From the NCBI GenBank assembly GCA_031367345.1, contig JANLPR010000160.1, positions 1-56,378 on the forward strand: 56,378 nt of DNA, in the 5' to 3' direction. The position numbers were made by a program, and so were the translations under genes. The DNA is from JADKIH01 sp031367345 (GTDB lineage: Bacteria; Bacteroidota; Bacteroidia; AKYH767-A; 2013-40CM-41-45). This document shows, piece after piece, positions 15,085 to 24,214 of this stretch; the stretch's first letter is position 1; every line of letters begins with the position of its first letter. The notes under the pieces were generated by a model. It did no database searches, was not told the origin of the DNA, and saw only the letters and a list, made by a program, of their open reading frames with translations.

Positions 15085-17112
15085 ATGTTAAAAACATTCA
15101 ACGATAAGATTCGCATCAAAGAAATGCGAAATTTGCGTATGCTGAATGTTTTTAGTTCGGTTGTTGTTACTCTTTTAGGTTTTATTTTTGAGTTTTCTTA
15201 TCACGACGGATACATTTTAGTAACGGGTTTGCTGGTTTCAATGATCATGACGTCTAATTATTTTCTTTCGTTTTATAATGAATGGTACAAAAGGAACTTT
15301 GTTAACATTACTAACGCTTCGATCTTCTTTTTGCATTTCTGGGCAGTTTATGTTGCATATCAACGTAATTTTGAAATAACACTCTTGTTACCGGTTGCTA
15401 TTTCAACCTTTACTTTTTCGTTAGTCTTCAATCGTTATTACAAAAGTTTATTTTTTGTTTTTGTAATTACATCTTTGTTAATGTCATTAATGATTCTTTC
15501 CGGACAATGGCGGCCGGAGTTTGCCATTTCAATTGTGACATTATATGCAGGAGCTTTTTTATCGGAAGAAATTATTAAGCGAAAAGGAGAGTATCAAACG
15601 GAGATCAATAAACAAGAGCAACGTTATCTTTCATTAGTTGAGAATATGAACGATGGATTGATCTATTTGGACAAGTTGAATCAAATAACATTTGTAAATG
15701 AGCGATTTTGCAAGATTACCAACTTTTCTCGCGAAGAAGTGGAAGGGAAAGACATTGATTTTCTTTTATTGTATTTGAAAAATCATTCGGAAGTAAAAGA
15801 GAAATATGAAAAGTTGGTAGCCGGACATTCAATTCGATGGGAAGCAGAGCTTGAAAAAAAGAATGGGGAATTTTTATGGATCCAAGTTTCAGGTTCTCCT
15901 TATTATGATGAAGACGGAATTAGAAATGGATCATTGATTGTTTATACCGATATCACCGGATTGAAAAATGCAGAAGAGTTATTGAAAAAACGTGAAGAAG
16001 GGTATCGGACATTCATCAATCAAAGTGCTGTTGGCATTTGGCGAGCCGAATACCGTCATCCCATTCCCTCCTCTTTGCCAATAAATGAGCAAGTGGAACT
16101 TTTACTCGATACCGGAATTATCAGCGAATGCAACGATTTCATGGCTCAGATGTATGGTTTTAATTCTTCAGCTGAATTGACAGGAAGGCGGATCCGCGAT
16201 TTTTATTATGTAGAAAACAATTTTGATGAAGAGCGAACATTTGAGCTCATGCAAAGTTTTATTCTAAATAATTATAGAATAAGCAATGCAGAGTCGAAAG
16301 AATTGGACAACGATGGCAACGTTCGTTTTATGTTGAACAATAATATAGGAGTGATAGAAAACAATTGCTTGGTGAGAACTTGGGGAGTTCAAACAGATAT
16401 AACAGACAGGAAAAAGACAGAGAAAGAATTGGTGGAGACAAATCAAGAGCTCGACACTTTTTTTTATAAAGCGTCGCACGACTTAAAAGGACCATTGGCA
16501 AGCGTTATGGGTATTGTGAATCTTGCTCGTCTGGAAAATTATGATGAAGTAAATGAAAAGTATTACAATATGATAGAGACGAGTGTTAAGCGGCTCGATC
16601 GAACATTATTGGATCTTATAGATTTAGCCAGAACCAGAAAAGGCTCTAGTAAGCTTTCTCAAATTAATGTGATGTCGTTAGTCCAAGAGATACTTCATTC
16701 ACTTCGTCACCTTCCCGATTTTGGAAGTATTAACTTTGAAATAAAAATTGATCATCTTTTGGAATTCAAAGCCGACAAGGTGTTGGTTCTTTCAGTTTTT
16801 CAAAACTTAATACATAATTCCATAAATTATTGCAATCAGGATTCACCGTATGTGAAGATCAAAGTGGAGAAAGACGAAAAAGGTATTGTAATGAGTGTTT
16901 CCGATAATGGTGATGGAATAGACGATGCAATTAAAGATAAAGTGTTTGACATGTTTTATCGTGGTCACAAAGATTCAACGGGTTCCGGATTGGGATTGTT
17001 TATTGTGAAGAATGCACTTGAAAAAATGAAAGGAACCATTAGTTTCGTAAGTGAGAAAGGAAAAGGAACAATATTTAGCGTACATATTCCAAATTCAGCA
17101 TCAATTTATTAA
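15085..17112 (+). CDS. Membrane-bound PAS sensor histidine kinase
   Basis: 675 residues. About six N-terminal membrane helices (roughly 20-165) without a large periplasmic loop are followed by PAS 1 (about 180-300, starting RYLSLVENMNDGLIYL), PAS 2 (about 305-440), a HisKA dimerisation helix with the phospho-accepting His (about 465, in FFYKASHDLKGPLASV), then HATPase_c with N box NLIHNSINYC, G1 SDNGDGID and G2 GSGLGLFIVKNALEKMKG. It has no receiver domain and no linked response regulator, so it is an orphan kinase. The signal is unknown. Confidence 0.93.
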   Translation: MLKTFNDKIRIKEMRNLRMLNVFSSVVVTLLGFIFEFSYHDGYILVTGLLVSMIMTSNYFLSFYNEWYKRNFVNITNASIFFLHFWAVYVAYQRNFEITLLLPVAISTFTFSLVFNRYYKSLFFVFVITSLLMSLMILSGQWRPEFAISIVTLYAGAFLSEEIIKRKGEYQTEINKQEQRYLSLVENMNDGLIYLDKLNQITFVNERFCKITNFSREEVEGKDIDFLLLYLKNHSEVKEKYEKLVAGHSIRWEAELEKKNGEFLWIQVSGSPYYDEDGIRNGSLIVYTDITGLKNAEELLKKREEGYRTFINQSAVGIWRAEYRHPIPSSLPINEQVELLLDTGIISECNDFMAQMYGFNSSAELTGRRIRDFYYVENNFDEERTFELMQSFILNNYRISNAESKELDNDGNVRFMLNNNIGVIENNCLVRTWGVQTDITDRKKTEKELVETNQELDTFFYKASHDLKGPLASVMGIVNLARLENYDEVNEKYYNMIETSVKRLDRTLLDLIDLARTRKGSSKLSQINVMSLVQEILHSLRHLPDFGSINFEIKIDHLLEFKADKVLVLSVFQNLIHNSINYCNQDSPYVKIKVEKDEKGIVMSVSDNGDGIDDAIKDKVFDMFYRGHKDSTGSGLGLFIVKNALEKMKGTISFVSEKGKGTIFSVHIPNSASIY

Positions 17113-17115
17113 ACC

Positions 17116-17523
17116 ATGATCATACGTGTAGAACATATCGGAATTGCCATAAAAGAAATGGGAAAAGCCAATCAGCTTTTTGAATCGCTCTTGGGAATTA
17201 AGAATTATAAAATGGAAGAAGTGAAGAGCGAAAGCGTTACGACCTCATTTTTCAAAAGCGGCGAAACGAAAATAGAATTGTTGGAAGCAACCGATGAAAC
17301 TAGTCCTATCTCAAAATTTATTGCAAAGAAAGGTGAAGGGATTCATCATATTTCTTTTGAAACAGACGATATCATAGCTGAAATGAATCGACTGAAATCT
17401 CTTGGCTTTGAATTATTGTCGGATGTTCCTAAAAAAGGAGCCGACAACAAATTGATTTGCTTTTTGCATCCTCGTTCAACGAACGGTGTGCTTGTTGAAC
17501 TCTGTCAAGAAATTAAGAGCTAA
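17116..17523 (+). CDS. mce: Methylmalonyl-CoA epimerase
   Basis: A 135-residue glyoxalase-fold protein interconverting (R)- and (S)-methylmalonyl-CoA between propionyl-CoA carboxylase or decarboxylase and the B12-dependent mutase. It has the family pattern VEHIGIAIKEM (metal His about 7), IHHISFETDDI (second His) and GVLVELCQ (metal Glu). It starts 3 bases after the kinase stop and its last 11 bases overlap the convergent HAD gene. It fits with the acyl-CoA carboxylase at 28.8 kb. Confidence 0.93.
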   Translation: MIIRVEHIGIAIKEMGKANQLFESLLGIKNYKMEEVKSESVTTSFFKSGETKIELLEATDETSPISKFIAKKGEGIHHISFETDDIIAEMNRLKSLGFELLSDVPKKGADNKLICFLHPRSTNGVLVELCQEIKS

Positions 17524-18139
17524 TTTCTATATCAAACAATTGGTTCAACAAGTAATTGCCGGGCATTAATAGCGCATCTATTCCTGTTTTTCTGGCGCCT
17601 TGAACATGTTGGGCGGAGTCGTCCACAAAAAAAGTTTCATTTCGATCCAGTTTTGCATCATTGAGTACATAATTGAAAATTTCAGCATCGGGTTTTCTTA
17701 GATGTATGTGATGCGACAAATACATTTTTTCAAAGATATCATCAAAAATAAATGACCCGCATTGATCAACGATCATTTTGCGATAAGCTCTTTCGTGAAT
17801 AGCGTTTGTATTACTCAGTAAAAAAAGTCGGTACTTCTTTTTTAATGCATACAATGTTTCAATATTTTCAGTTGGGAGTCCGATGAGAATAGCATTCCAG
17901 CATTTCTCTATGAGTTCATTTGAAATCGGCTTGCCTGCTAGTTTGCGGATGCTGTCATAAAATTCTTCTTCGCCGATCAATCCTTTTTCCAACTGATCGA
18001 ATAAATGGACTTGCGATTGTTGGCTGTATAGATCAATAGCATTTGGAACGCCGGCCTTTTCAAATGCATCTATGATTAAATGATAATTGATGGTAAGAAT
18101 TACTCCCCCAAGATCGAGAATCAGATTTTTTTTCTTCAT
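17513..18139 (-). CDS. HAD superfamily hydrolase (YihX-like)
   Basis: 208 residues with a HAD-I fold: LDLGGVIL (nucleophile Asp, with Gly instead of the second Asp as in the YihX/epoxide-hydrolase branch), LLSNTN (motif II), HLRKPDAEIF (motif III Lys) and FFVDDSAQHVQGA (motif IV). The cap is alpha-helical (about 20-85). Relatives dephosphorylate small sugar phosphates; the substrate here is unknown. Its 3' end overlaps mce on the other strand by 11 bases. Confidence 0.88.
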   Translation of the reverse strand: MKKKNLILDLGGVILTINYHLIIDAFEKAGVPNAIDLYSQQSQVHLFDQLEKGLIGEEEFYDSIRKLAGKPISNELIEKCWNAILIGLPTENIETLYALKKKYRLFLLSNTNAIHERAYRKMIVDQCGSFIFDDIFEKMYLSHHIHLRKPDAEIFNYVLNDAKLDRNETFFVDDSAQHVQGARKTGIDALLMPGNYLLNQLFDIEISS

Positions 18140-18184
18140 AATGAAAGTTGAAACGCAAAGAAACTAAAACTAAGTTAAAAAAAC

Positions 18185-19063
18185 TTATTTCGTTTTTGGA
18201 ATAATTACCAAATTGGCCTTTCCGTTTCTTCCTTCGTCTGAAATAATCATGTCGCCATTAAATGCAAAAGCAAGTCCTTCCGGCTGTTTGAAAATTGAAG
18301 GGTCGAGATTGACTACAGCAATCAATTTTCCGTCAGGCGAAAAAGAAGCGAGTCGTTTTCCTACCGATGAAAGTATAAAATAGTTTCCGCTTGCGTTTTC
18401 TATAGCTATTTCTGAAGGCTCAAAGAGGTTTTCGTTTTTTACAGTTCCGAAGAAAGAGTTTAAAAAAGAATTGTTTTGTTCGGCATTACGTCCCATCTCA
18501 ATAATTTCATCAGGATTAATAACAAGCACCGGTTCTTTCTGTAATTGTTTGGTGGCAAGATCAAAAGCATAAACAGCTTTCGAAGATCGAGCAGCAGTAC
18601 CCTTTTCCGGCCGACCTTTGCAAGCAAGCAGTAATCGATTGTTCGCTCGGTCATAACACAAGCCTTCGCAATTATTTTGTTTTGATAAAAAAGTTGGAAA
18701 TGATATTACATTTTCATCGGTGCTTTCTAAAGAATCTATTTCGTAAATGGTTCCATTGCTTCTTAAAACATAGATGGTGTCGTTTACATTAGCAATGGCT
18801 TCGTAATCTTTATTTTTTCCAAAAGCAATACTTTCTTTCAGTTTGTCTTTATGGATATCGTAAACAAATAAAGTTCCTTTTTCGTCTTGTACACAAGCGA
18901 TTTTGTTTTTGCTTAAAGTGGTGATGCCGGAAATTTCTTTTAACGCACCAGGTAGTTTTATTACTTGAGAAGGATGATTAACATCAAAAGAAGCGCAAAT
19001 GTTTTGTGGTCGTGAACAACTAAAGATCGAAAAAACTAGTATGCTAAGGATGATTTTTTTCAT
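18185..19063 (-). CDS. Lipoprotein of the SdiA-regulated (beta-propeller) family
   Basis: 292 residues beginning with a lipoprotein signal (hydrophobic run, then IFSCS with the lipobox Cys at about 16). The mature part repeats propeller blades such as LKEISGITTLSKNKIACVQDEKGTLFVYD, KDYEAIANVNDTIYVL and GLCYDRANNRLLLACKG, matching the SdiA-regulated family. It is probably anchored in the outer or inner membrane. Function is unknown for this phylum; a role in binding or hydrolysing a ligand is speculation. Confidence 0.75.
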   Translation of the reverse strand: MKKIILSILVFSIFSCSRPQNICASFDVNHPSQVIKLPGALKEISGITTLSKNKIACVQDEKGTLFVYDIHKDKLKESIAFGKNKDYEAIANVNDTIYVLRSNGTIYEIDSLESTDENVISFPTFLSKQNNCEGLCYDRANNRLLLACKGRPEKGTAARSSKAVYAFDLATKQLQKEPVLVINPDEIIEMGRNAEQNNSFLNSFFGTVKNENLFEPSEIAIENASGNYFILSSVGKRLASFSPDGKLIAVVNLDPSIFKQPEGLAFAFNGDMIISDEGRNGKANLVIIPKTK

Positions 19064-19225
19064 TAGATCAAAGGTGAATTAATTTTATTAAGATATGGTG
19101 AAATTGAAACTGACCAAATGGAGCTTTAGAAGACTAAAAGAATGTTTGGTAAATAAGCGGTAATGAGCAAAGGACTTGCTCAAGAATGTAGTTTCTTTTC
19201 TAAATCAAAATCGGGGGAAATAAAA

Positions 19226-19249
19226 AAACCATCTCCTAAAAGATGGTTT
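19226..19249 (-). terminator. Terminator after the beta-barrel gene
   Basis: AAACCATCT pairs with AGATGGTTT and is followed on the minus strand by a T run. It is 22 bases past the stop of the gene at 19271. Confidence 0.8.
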
Positions 19250-19270
19250 CGAATATATATTTTTAATTCT

Positions 19271-19966
19271 TTAGAATGTAAATGAAATCCCGAGAGAAAA
19301 CGGAGTAAGCTCCGGTCCTTTATCTTTTTTGAAAACATCTACGAGGGAATAATATGTAGAGACAGCAACTTTTCCATAACCAAATCTACCTGTTACACCA
19401 TACTGAAAATTATTCAATCCCTTAATGTTATAGCTTTTGTATTTTCCGTACTTGTCTTCGTATTTAATATGATTTTGTACAAGAATTCCACCTTTCATCC
19501 CCGCGCTCAATTTCCAGCTTTTACCCTTTGTATTTTCTGAAGTCCTCAGTCGTAATTCAAGCGCAACATCAATAAAGTTCAAAGAAAGTTTATTTGTTTC
19601 CAGCTCGTTTGCATCAGGCACTTTCGTAAGGTAGTTTCTTCCCGCTGCTTCATCATAACCAATTGCTCCATTGGTATGAACATTTTGCGAACAAAAGCCG
19701 AGACCATAGCCAATACCAACATGCCCGGAAGTATTCATTTTTTCTTTTAAAATTAAAAAGCTGAAACCACGTGAACGAAGCGGCTTCGATTCGAGAGATG
19801 ACGACAGCTTAAGCCAGTTGTCTGAAGTTAAGGAAACAATAAATAAGTCGTCGGCATCTGCAATTTTTCCAAGAGCAGAAGGCATAGACGAAGAAGAGCT
19901 GTTAATTTGCGCGAACGAAACGATTCCGATCAGCGAGCACGTGATGAAGGCGAAGAACTTTTTCAT
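19271..19966 (-). CDS. Secreted/outer-membrane beta-barrel-like protein
   Basis: 231 residues with a signal peptide (MKKFFAFITCSLIGIVSFAQ). The mature part has alternating beta strands (GHVGIGYGLGF, FIDVALELRLRT, WKLSAGMKGGILVQNH, GVTGRFGYGKVAVSTYYSLVDVF) and ends in the aromatic-terminated strand FSLGISFTF, as in outer-membrane barrels. It resembles the PorT-like/OMP_b-brl group. The substrate or role is not recognised. A tRNA gene lies directly upstream. Confidence 0.75.
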   Translation of the reverse strand: MKKFFAFITCSLIGIVSFAQINSSSSSMPSALGKIADADDLFIVSLTSDNWLKLSSSLESKPLRSRGFSFLILKEKMNTSGHVGIGYGLGFCSQNVHTNGAIGYDEAAGRNYLTKVPDANELETNKLSLNFIDVALELRLRTSENTKGKSWKLSAGMKGGILVQNHIKYEDKYGKYKSYNIKGLNNFQYGVTGRFGYGKVAVSTYYSLVDVFKKDKGPELTPFSLGISFTF

Positions 19967-20080
19967 AGAAAGTAGATATATGATTTTTTAAATCTGATTT
20001 GCGGAGCATTAGGCAAAGATGACGCCAAAAAAGGAGAATGCTCGGAAGTATAGAAAGCGAATATGAAGCAAAGAAATTAG

Positions 20081-20154
20081 TGGGCCCTGATGGAATCGAA
20101 CCATCCACCCACAGATTATGAGTCTGTTGCTCTAACCGAATGAGCTAAGGGCCC
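20081..20154 (-). tRNA. tRNA with anticodon CAU, probably tRNA-Ile2 (lysidine-modified)
   Basis: On the minus strand the sequence starts GGGCCCTTAGCTCATTCGG and folds as a cloverleaf: acceptor GGGCCCT/AGGGCCC with discriminator A, D-arm AGCTC..GAGC, anticodon stem CAGA/TCTG with loop CTCATAA, and T-arm GATGGTTCGATTCCATC. The CCA end is not encoded. Anticodon CAU could be Met or Ile2; the GACTCATAATC context and CCCTTAGCTC start resemble bacterial tRNA-Ile2, which reads AUA after TilS adds lysidine. Confidence 0.88.
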
Positions 20155-20401
20155 TTTTAATGAAGGGTGACAAAGGTATCTTTTCATTAGAATAATTACA
20201 AATGGAATTTCGATTTTGAGCAAGTATACTTATTGACCTCAAAATTATTGGTTTTCAGAAGTTTGTAAGCAAACTATCAAGCATAATGCAGATGGCAGAG
20301 TGTTTTCTTTGTACGTAAGTTAAGGTAAAAGCAAGTTGATTCGTCGGACGAATACGGAGACGGTGATAGATAAGAGTAGATTTATAAGTTTGAACGAACG
20401 A

Positions 20402-21010
20402 TCAAATACTGATAAATAAATATTCACAAAAAAATCCAACAATAAATCCGGCATAGATCTGCATAGATCGGTGTGCTCCCAAACTCATTCGAGCACTACC
20501 AAGAAATCCGGCAACAACCAATGTAAAAATAATGGGAAAGCGAAGGTCGACCATTAAGAAAGTAGAAAGACCAAAGAAAGTTCCAATCATTGCACCTATA
20601 CCAATCATGTGAATGCTGATTTTCCATTTCAAATTTACGAGAATGGCAATTGATAACGCAGCAGCAGCACCTAGTATTAATTGAAAGAAAACCTGAGGCA
20701 AGCGAAGTGTACGAATAAGAAATCCTGCTACTAACATGAGCAGTAAATTGCTTACAAAAGGAATTATTCGTTCTTCACGCTTTTCCATTTCAAATGATTT
20801 GATTACTCCTTTTCTAATAAGTAAGTAAGACACCATGATAGGAAAAATACATGTATTTAAAAGTATGATCAGATACAAGGCGAGCTTAGCTCTGTCGGGC
20901 ATAGAGTAAGAAAAAAACGAATTGTTGTTGAATATAAACAAGAGCGCATATGTTGGCATCAACACCGGATGTAAGAATACAGAAAGGAATTGGGATAATT
21001 TTTTGTTCAT
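20402..21010 (-). CDS. PAP2-like integral membrane protein
   Basis: 202 residues with five to six membrane helices. KISIHMIGIGAMIG (about 130-143) and SLGAHRSMQIYAGFIVGF (about 177-194) recall the PAP2 phosphatase motifs (SGH and R..H...D), though the catalytic pattern is degenerate. The head (FLSVFLHPVLMPTYALLF) matches a conserved Bacteroidetes family placed next to rpoN. Phosphatase activity is uncertain. Its ATG overlaps the rpoN stop (ATGA), so the two are translationally coupled. Confidence 0.7.
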   Translation of the reverse strand: MNKKLSQFLSVFLHPVLMPTYALLFIFNNNSFFSYSMPDRAKLALYLIILLNTCIFPIMVSYLLIRKGVIKSFEMEKREERIIPFVSNLLLMLVAGFLIRTLRLPQVFFQLILGAAAALSIAILVNLKWKISIHMIGIGAMIGTFFGLSTFLMVDLRFPIIFTLVVAGFLGSARMSLGAHRSMQIYAGFIVGFFCEYLFISI

Positions 21011-22476
21011 AGTTCTTTTCTCAATCGTGCAACGGGTAAATCTAACATCTCTCTATATTTTGCCACTGTTCTACGAGCAATGTTATATCCTTTTTTATTT
21101 AATGTTTTAGTGAGCGCATCGTCTGTAAGAGGTTTCCTTTTGTCTTCCGCAGCTATGCAGTCGAGCAGTATTTGTTTTACTTCTTTACTCGATACTTCTT
21201 CACCACTTTCTGTTTGCATTCCTTCAGAGAAAAAACTTTTCAAGAGAAATGTTCCAAACGGTGTTTGAACATATTTACTGTTTGCCACTCGGGAAACAGT
21301 AGAAATATCCATATGTATTTTTTCTGCAATATCTCTCAATACCATTTTCTTCAATTTTCTCATGTCGCCATCAAGAAAATATTCATATTGATAATCCATA
21401 ATGGTGTGCATGGTAAAATAAAGAGTATGCTGTCGTTGTTTGAGAGCGTCGATAAACCATTTAGCCGAATCTAGTTTTTGCTTTACAAAATTCACAGCTT
21501 CTTTATTAGCTTTTACATTTTTTTTGTCTTTACTATAATGATTGAGCATCTCTTTGTAATCGCGACTCATTCTCAGTTCGGGAGCATTTCGAGAATTCAG
21601 TACGAGCTCAAGTACTCCGTCGTTATTGGTAATAATAAAATCGGGAATAATATGTTCGATAGAACGCTGACCTTGGTTCATGGTATTACCCGGCCTTGGA
21701 TTTAATTTTAAAATCTCTTCGATTGCCTTTTTTAAAGCTTCGGCTGAAATACCGAGGTCTTTAGAAATTTTCTCGTAATGTTTTTTAGAGAATTCGTCGA
21801 ATTGATTGCGAAGGATTTTTTTGGCGACAGGAATGGAGTCGCGTTTATTTCCTTTTCGCTCTAGTTGAAGTAGTAAGCATTCTTGTAACGATCGCGCACC
21901 AATTCCTGGAGGATCGAGAGTTTGAATAGCTAGTAAAATTGTTTCTAGTTCAGCAGGTGTAGTTTGGATGCTCTGCGAAAAAGCTAAGTCGTCGACAATA
22001 GCAGTTAACTCACGTCGTAAGTATCCGTCGTCGTCGATGCTACCCACCAATTGTTCGGCAATGTGATATTCTCTATCATCGAAATCCAGTACATACAATT
22101 GTGCCAATACCTGATCTTGAAAATTTCCTTGATTTGCAATTGGAACATCTCTTCGTTCGTCATCGGGAGATGTATTGTTTACGGAAGTTTTATAGTCGGG
22201 AATATCATCGTCAACCATATATTCTTCAAGACTTATATCGTCTTCTCGTTCACTTAATTCTTCATCGTCGTCAGAGCTTATTTCATCGTCTTCGGCGTTC
22301 AATTCTTCTTCTTCTTCATCGGCACCTTCTTCCAAAGCAGGATTTTCTTGAAGCTCTTCTTTAATTCTTTGTTCAAGATTAGCAACAGGAATCTGAAGCA
22401 ATTTCATTAATTGAATTTGCTGGGGTGAAAGTTTTTGTAAAAGTTTTTGGTTTAACCCTTGACGTAAATTGCTCAT
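21007..22476 (-). CDS. rpoN: RNA polymerase sigma-54 factor
   Basis: 489 residues. Region I is Gln/Leu-rich (LRQGLNQKLLQKLSPQQIQLMKLLQ), followed by a strongly acidic linker (about 45-100), the core-binding region, an HTH (DIAEKIHMDISTVSRVANSKYV) and the RpoN box ARRTVAKYRE near the C-terminus. It directs RNA polymerase to -24/-12 promoters and needs an AAA+ activator; none is in this window. It is the first gene of a pair with the PAP2-like protein. A promoter box lies at 22530-22537. Confidence 0.96.
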   Translation of the reverse strand: MSNLRQGLNQKLLQKLSPQQIQLMKLLQIPVANLEQRIKEELQENPALEEGADEEEEELNAEDDEISSDDDEELSEREDDISLEEYMVDDDIPDYKTSVNNTSPDDERRDVPIANQGNFQDQVLAQLYVLDFDDREYHIAEQLVGSIDDDGYLRRELTAIVDDLAFSQSIQTTPAELETILLAIQTLDPPGIGARSLQECLLLQLERKGNKRDSIPVAKKILRNQFDEFSKKHYEKISKDLGISAEALKKAIEEILKLNPRPGNTMNQGQRSIEHIIPDFIITNNDGVLELVLNSRNAPELRMSRDYKEMLNHYSKDKKNVKANKEAVNFVKQKLDSAKWFIDALKQRQHTLYFTMHTIMDYQYEYFLDGDMRKLKKMVLRDIAEKIHMDISTVSRVANSKYVQTPFGTFLLKSFFSEGMQTESGEEVSSKEVKQILLDCIAAEDKRKPLTDDALTKTLNKKGYNIARRTVAKYREMLDLPVARLRKEL

Positions 22477-22529
22477 AAAGGAACAGTAAGAATGAATTTC
22501 TACAAATGATTTTTAGTTTCGTAGAAAGA

Positions 22530-22537
22530 CAAATTTA
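22530..22537 (-). promoter_or_regulatory. Bacteroidetes -7 box for rpoN
   Basis: The minus-strand TAAATTTG matches TAnnTTTG, 53 bases upstream of the rpoN start. Confidence 0.5.
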
Positions 22538-22570
22538 AAAAGATTTACGGAGAAAAATAATGCAATCGGA

Positions 22571-23590
22571 TCAGTAATTCCAGATCCAACCTTCCATCTT
22601 GGTTTTTTTTAAGCTATCGTTTAGTGAAAGAGCGTCGGTCCGGTTTTCAAAACCTTGATAATAAACGTACCAACGTGAATTTGCTTCTTGAACAGAGGCA
22701 GATTCAAAACCCTGCGTTTTCAATTGGTTTAGAAGAGAAAGGGCATTTTCATGAATTTTAAAAACTCCGGCAATTACAAAATGATGAATCCGATTGGAGA
22801 CCGCAGGTAGTATTTCTGCTTTTTCTTTTTGAATTGTGGCTACAGCTGTAGTGTCGGGCGGTGTGCTTGCAACGTAAACCGTTTCTACTTTTGCCGGCGA
22901 TTCGTTTTTGAGAGCAGTAGGAGGAAACGTATTGGTGTCTTTAATTTTTAAAACACTTTGAGTATCGAAAGGAACTAAAGTAGCAGCTTCGTATTTTTTC
23001 GGATTCACTAAATATAAATTGACAGAAAACCAAAGTGCAGCAGCAGAGATGGCGATGATTCCAATTAGGCGATTATTTTTTTTGATTCTTGGATTAATAG
23101 ATCTCTTTGCCGGCTGTGAAGGACGAATATCTCTAACTATTGATGGTTGACGAGGCGTTTCATCGTTTTCACGGTTTACGGTTATGAGCTGTAAACCTTC
23201 CATTCCAAAACTATCTTTCAGATGATTTGAATTTCTCGCAGCTTCAAATTGAACATTGTGTTCACGATCAAAATAAAGAGTACCAATGTTGTTCAGGATT
23301 ATTCTTTTTCCTGAATTCAAATCTTTCATGCAATTTGATACGAACGATTCAATATAAACTAAAGCTTGCTGATAAGAAATATGTTCGTATTCAACTAAAT
23401 GATTTGCTAAGAGTCCATCATTGTTTTTGAGATAAACATTGAAAGCGATTTTTCTAAATGGCGGTAAAAGAAATTGATTCGGACTGAGGGTAGCATGCTG
23501 ATTGGATGCTAAAAATCCACCAAGAGAAGGAACAATCACGCAGTCGTGATCAAAAAGTAATTCAGAGATATGTTGTTCGATATTCGCCAT
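22571..23590 (-). CDS. HU-CCDC81 and SPOR domain protein
   Basis: 339 residues. The N-terminal 150 residues carry two HU-like CCDC81-type domains (start MANIEQHISELLFDHDCVIVPSLGGFLA, then a second unit from about 80). One membrane helix (GIIAISAAALWFSVNLYLV, about 180-198) follows, then a Pro/Thr linker and a C-terminal SPOR domain (HHFVIAGVFKIHENALSLLNQLKTQGF ... YYQGFENRTDAL). SPOR domains bind denuded septal peptidoglycan, so a cell-division or envelope role is likely. This domain order is typical of Bacteroidetes. Confidence 0.88.
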   Translation of the reverse strand: MANIEQHISELLFDHDCVIVPSLGGFLASNQHATLSPNQFLLPPFRKIAFNVYLKNNDGLLANHLVEYEHISYQQALVYIESFVSNCMKDLNSGKRIILNNIGTLYFDREHNVQFEAARNSNHLKDSFGMEGLQLITVNRENDETPRQPSIVRDIRPSQPAKRSINPRIKKNNRLIGIIAISAAALWFSVNLYLVNPKKYEAATLVPFDTQSVLKIKDTNTFPPTALKNESPAKVETVYVASTPPDTTAVATIQKEKAEILPAVSNRIHHFVIAGVFKIHENALSLLNQLKTQGFESASVQEANSRWYVYYQGFENRTDALSLNDSLKKTKMEGWIWNY

Positions 23591-23715
23591 CCGATGGTGC
23601 TAAAGTAGAATAAAATCAGAGTTTAAGAAAATTTATTTCGAATAAATTGAAGAAGAGTGTCTTGCAAATAAAAAAAACAAGAAAAGGTTGGCATTAAAAA
23701 TACTGAAGCATAAAA

Positions 23716-23742
23716 AAGCCTACCGCTAAAAGCGGTAGGCTT
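23716..23742 (-). terminator. Terminator of the stress operon after marR
   Basis: AAGCCTACCGCT pairs perfectly with AGCGGTAGGCTT with a 3-base loop and a T run on the minus strand. It is 18 bases past the marR stop. Confidence 0.85.
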
Positions 23743-23760
23743 GATTCTAACCCAATTGTA

Positions 23761-24213
23761 CTAAGCTCTTAATTTGTCTAGCAGATCGTTCAATTGCTTT
23801 TTATCAGCATCAGATAATGAACTGAATTGTTTGTCGGATTCATTATCAAATTTGTCAATTTTGCTTAAAAGATCCATTCCTTTCTGCGTAATGAAAACTT
23901 GGCAAGAACGACGATCATGCTGACAAATGTGTCGTTCAACTAAATTTTTCATTCTTAATTTTTCTACGATGCGCGATGCATCACTCATTTTATCGAGCAT
24001 GCGTTCACGTATAAGCTTAATGCTTGCAGGTTGCATTTGCTGACCACGTAAGATCCGAAGCACATTGAACTGCTGCGAAGTGATTTCATAGGGTTTCAGA
24101 AATTCGCTTTGATAGGAATAGACCCAATTGAACGTGTAAATAATATTCACCAAAAGTTTGTGGCTTTCGCTTCTAAATTTCTTTTGATTAATTTCTTTTT
24201 CAAGTTCCATCAT
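23761..24213 (-). CDS. MarR family transcriptional regulator
   Basis: 150 residues with a winged helix: SQQFNVLRILRGQ, MQPASIKLIRERMLDKMSDASRIVEKLRMKNLVERH (recognition helix about 75-90) and the wing DRRSCQVFITQKG. It is the last gene of a minus-strand set: yceI, a small dimeric alpha/beta protein, osmC, a CDGSH protein, nitroreductase, pirin, marR. It is separated from pirin by one base. MarR repressors of this type often sense oxidised or electrophilic compounds and repress their own operon. The perfect palindrome on the yceI promoter (27186-27221) is the obvious operator, by inference. Confidence 0.9.
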   Translation of the reverse strand: MMELEKEINQKKFRSESHKLLVNIIYTFNWVYSYQSEFLKPYEITSQQFNVLRILRGQQMQPASIKLIRERMLDKMSDASRIVEKLRMKNLVERHICQHDRRSCQVFITQKGMDLLSKIDKFDNESDKQFSSLSDADKKQLNDLLDKLRA

Positions 24214-24214
24214 C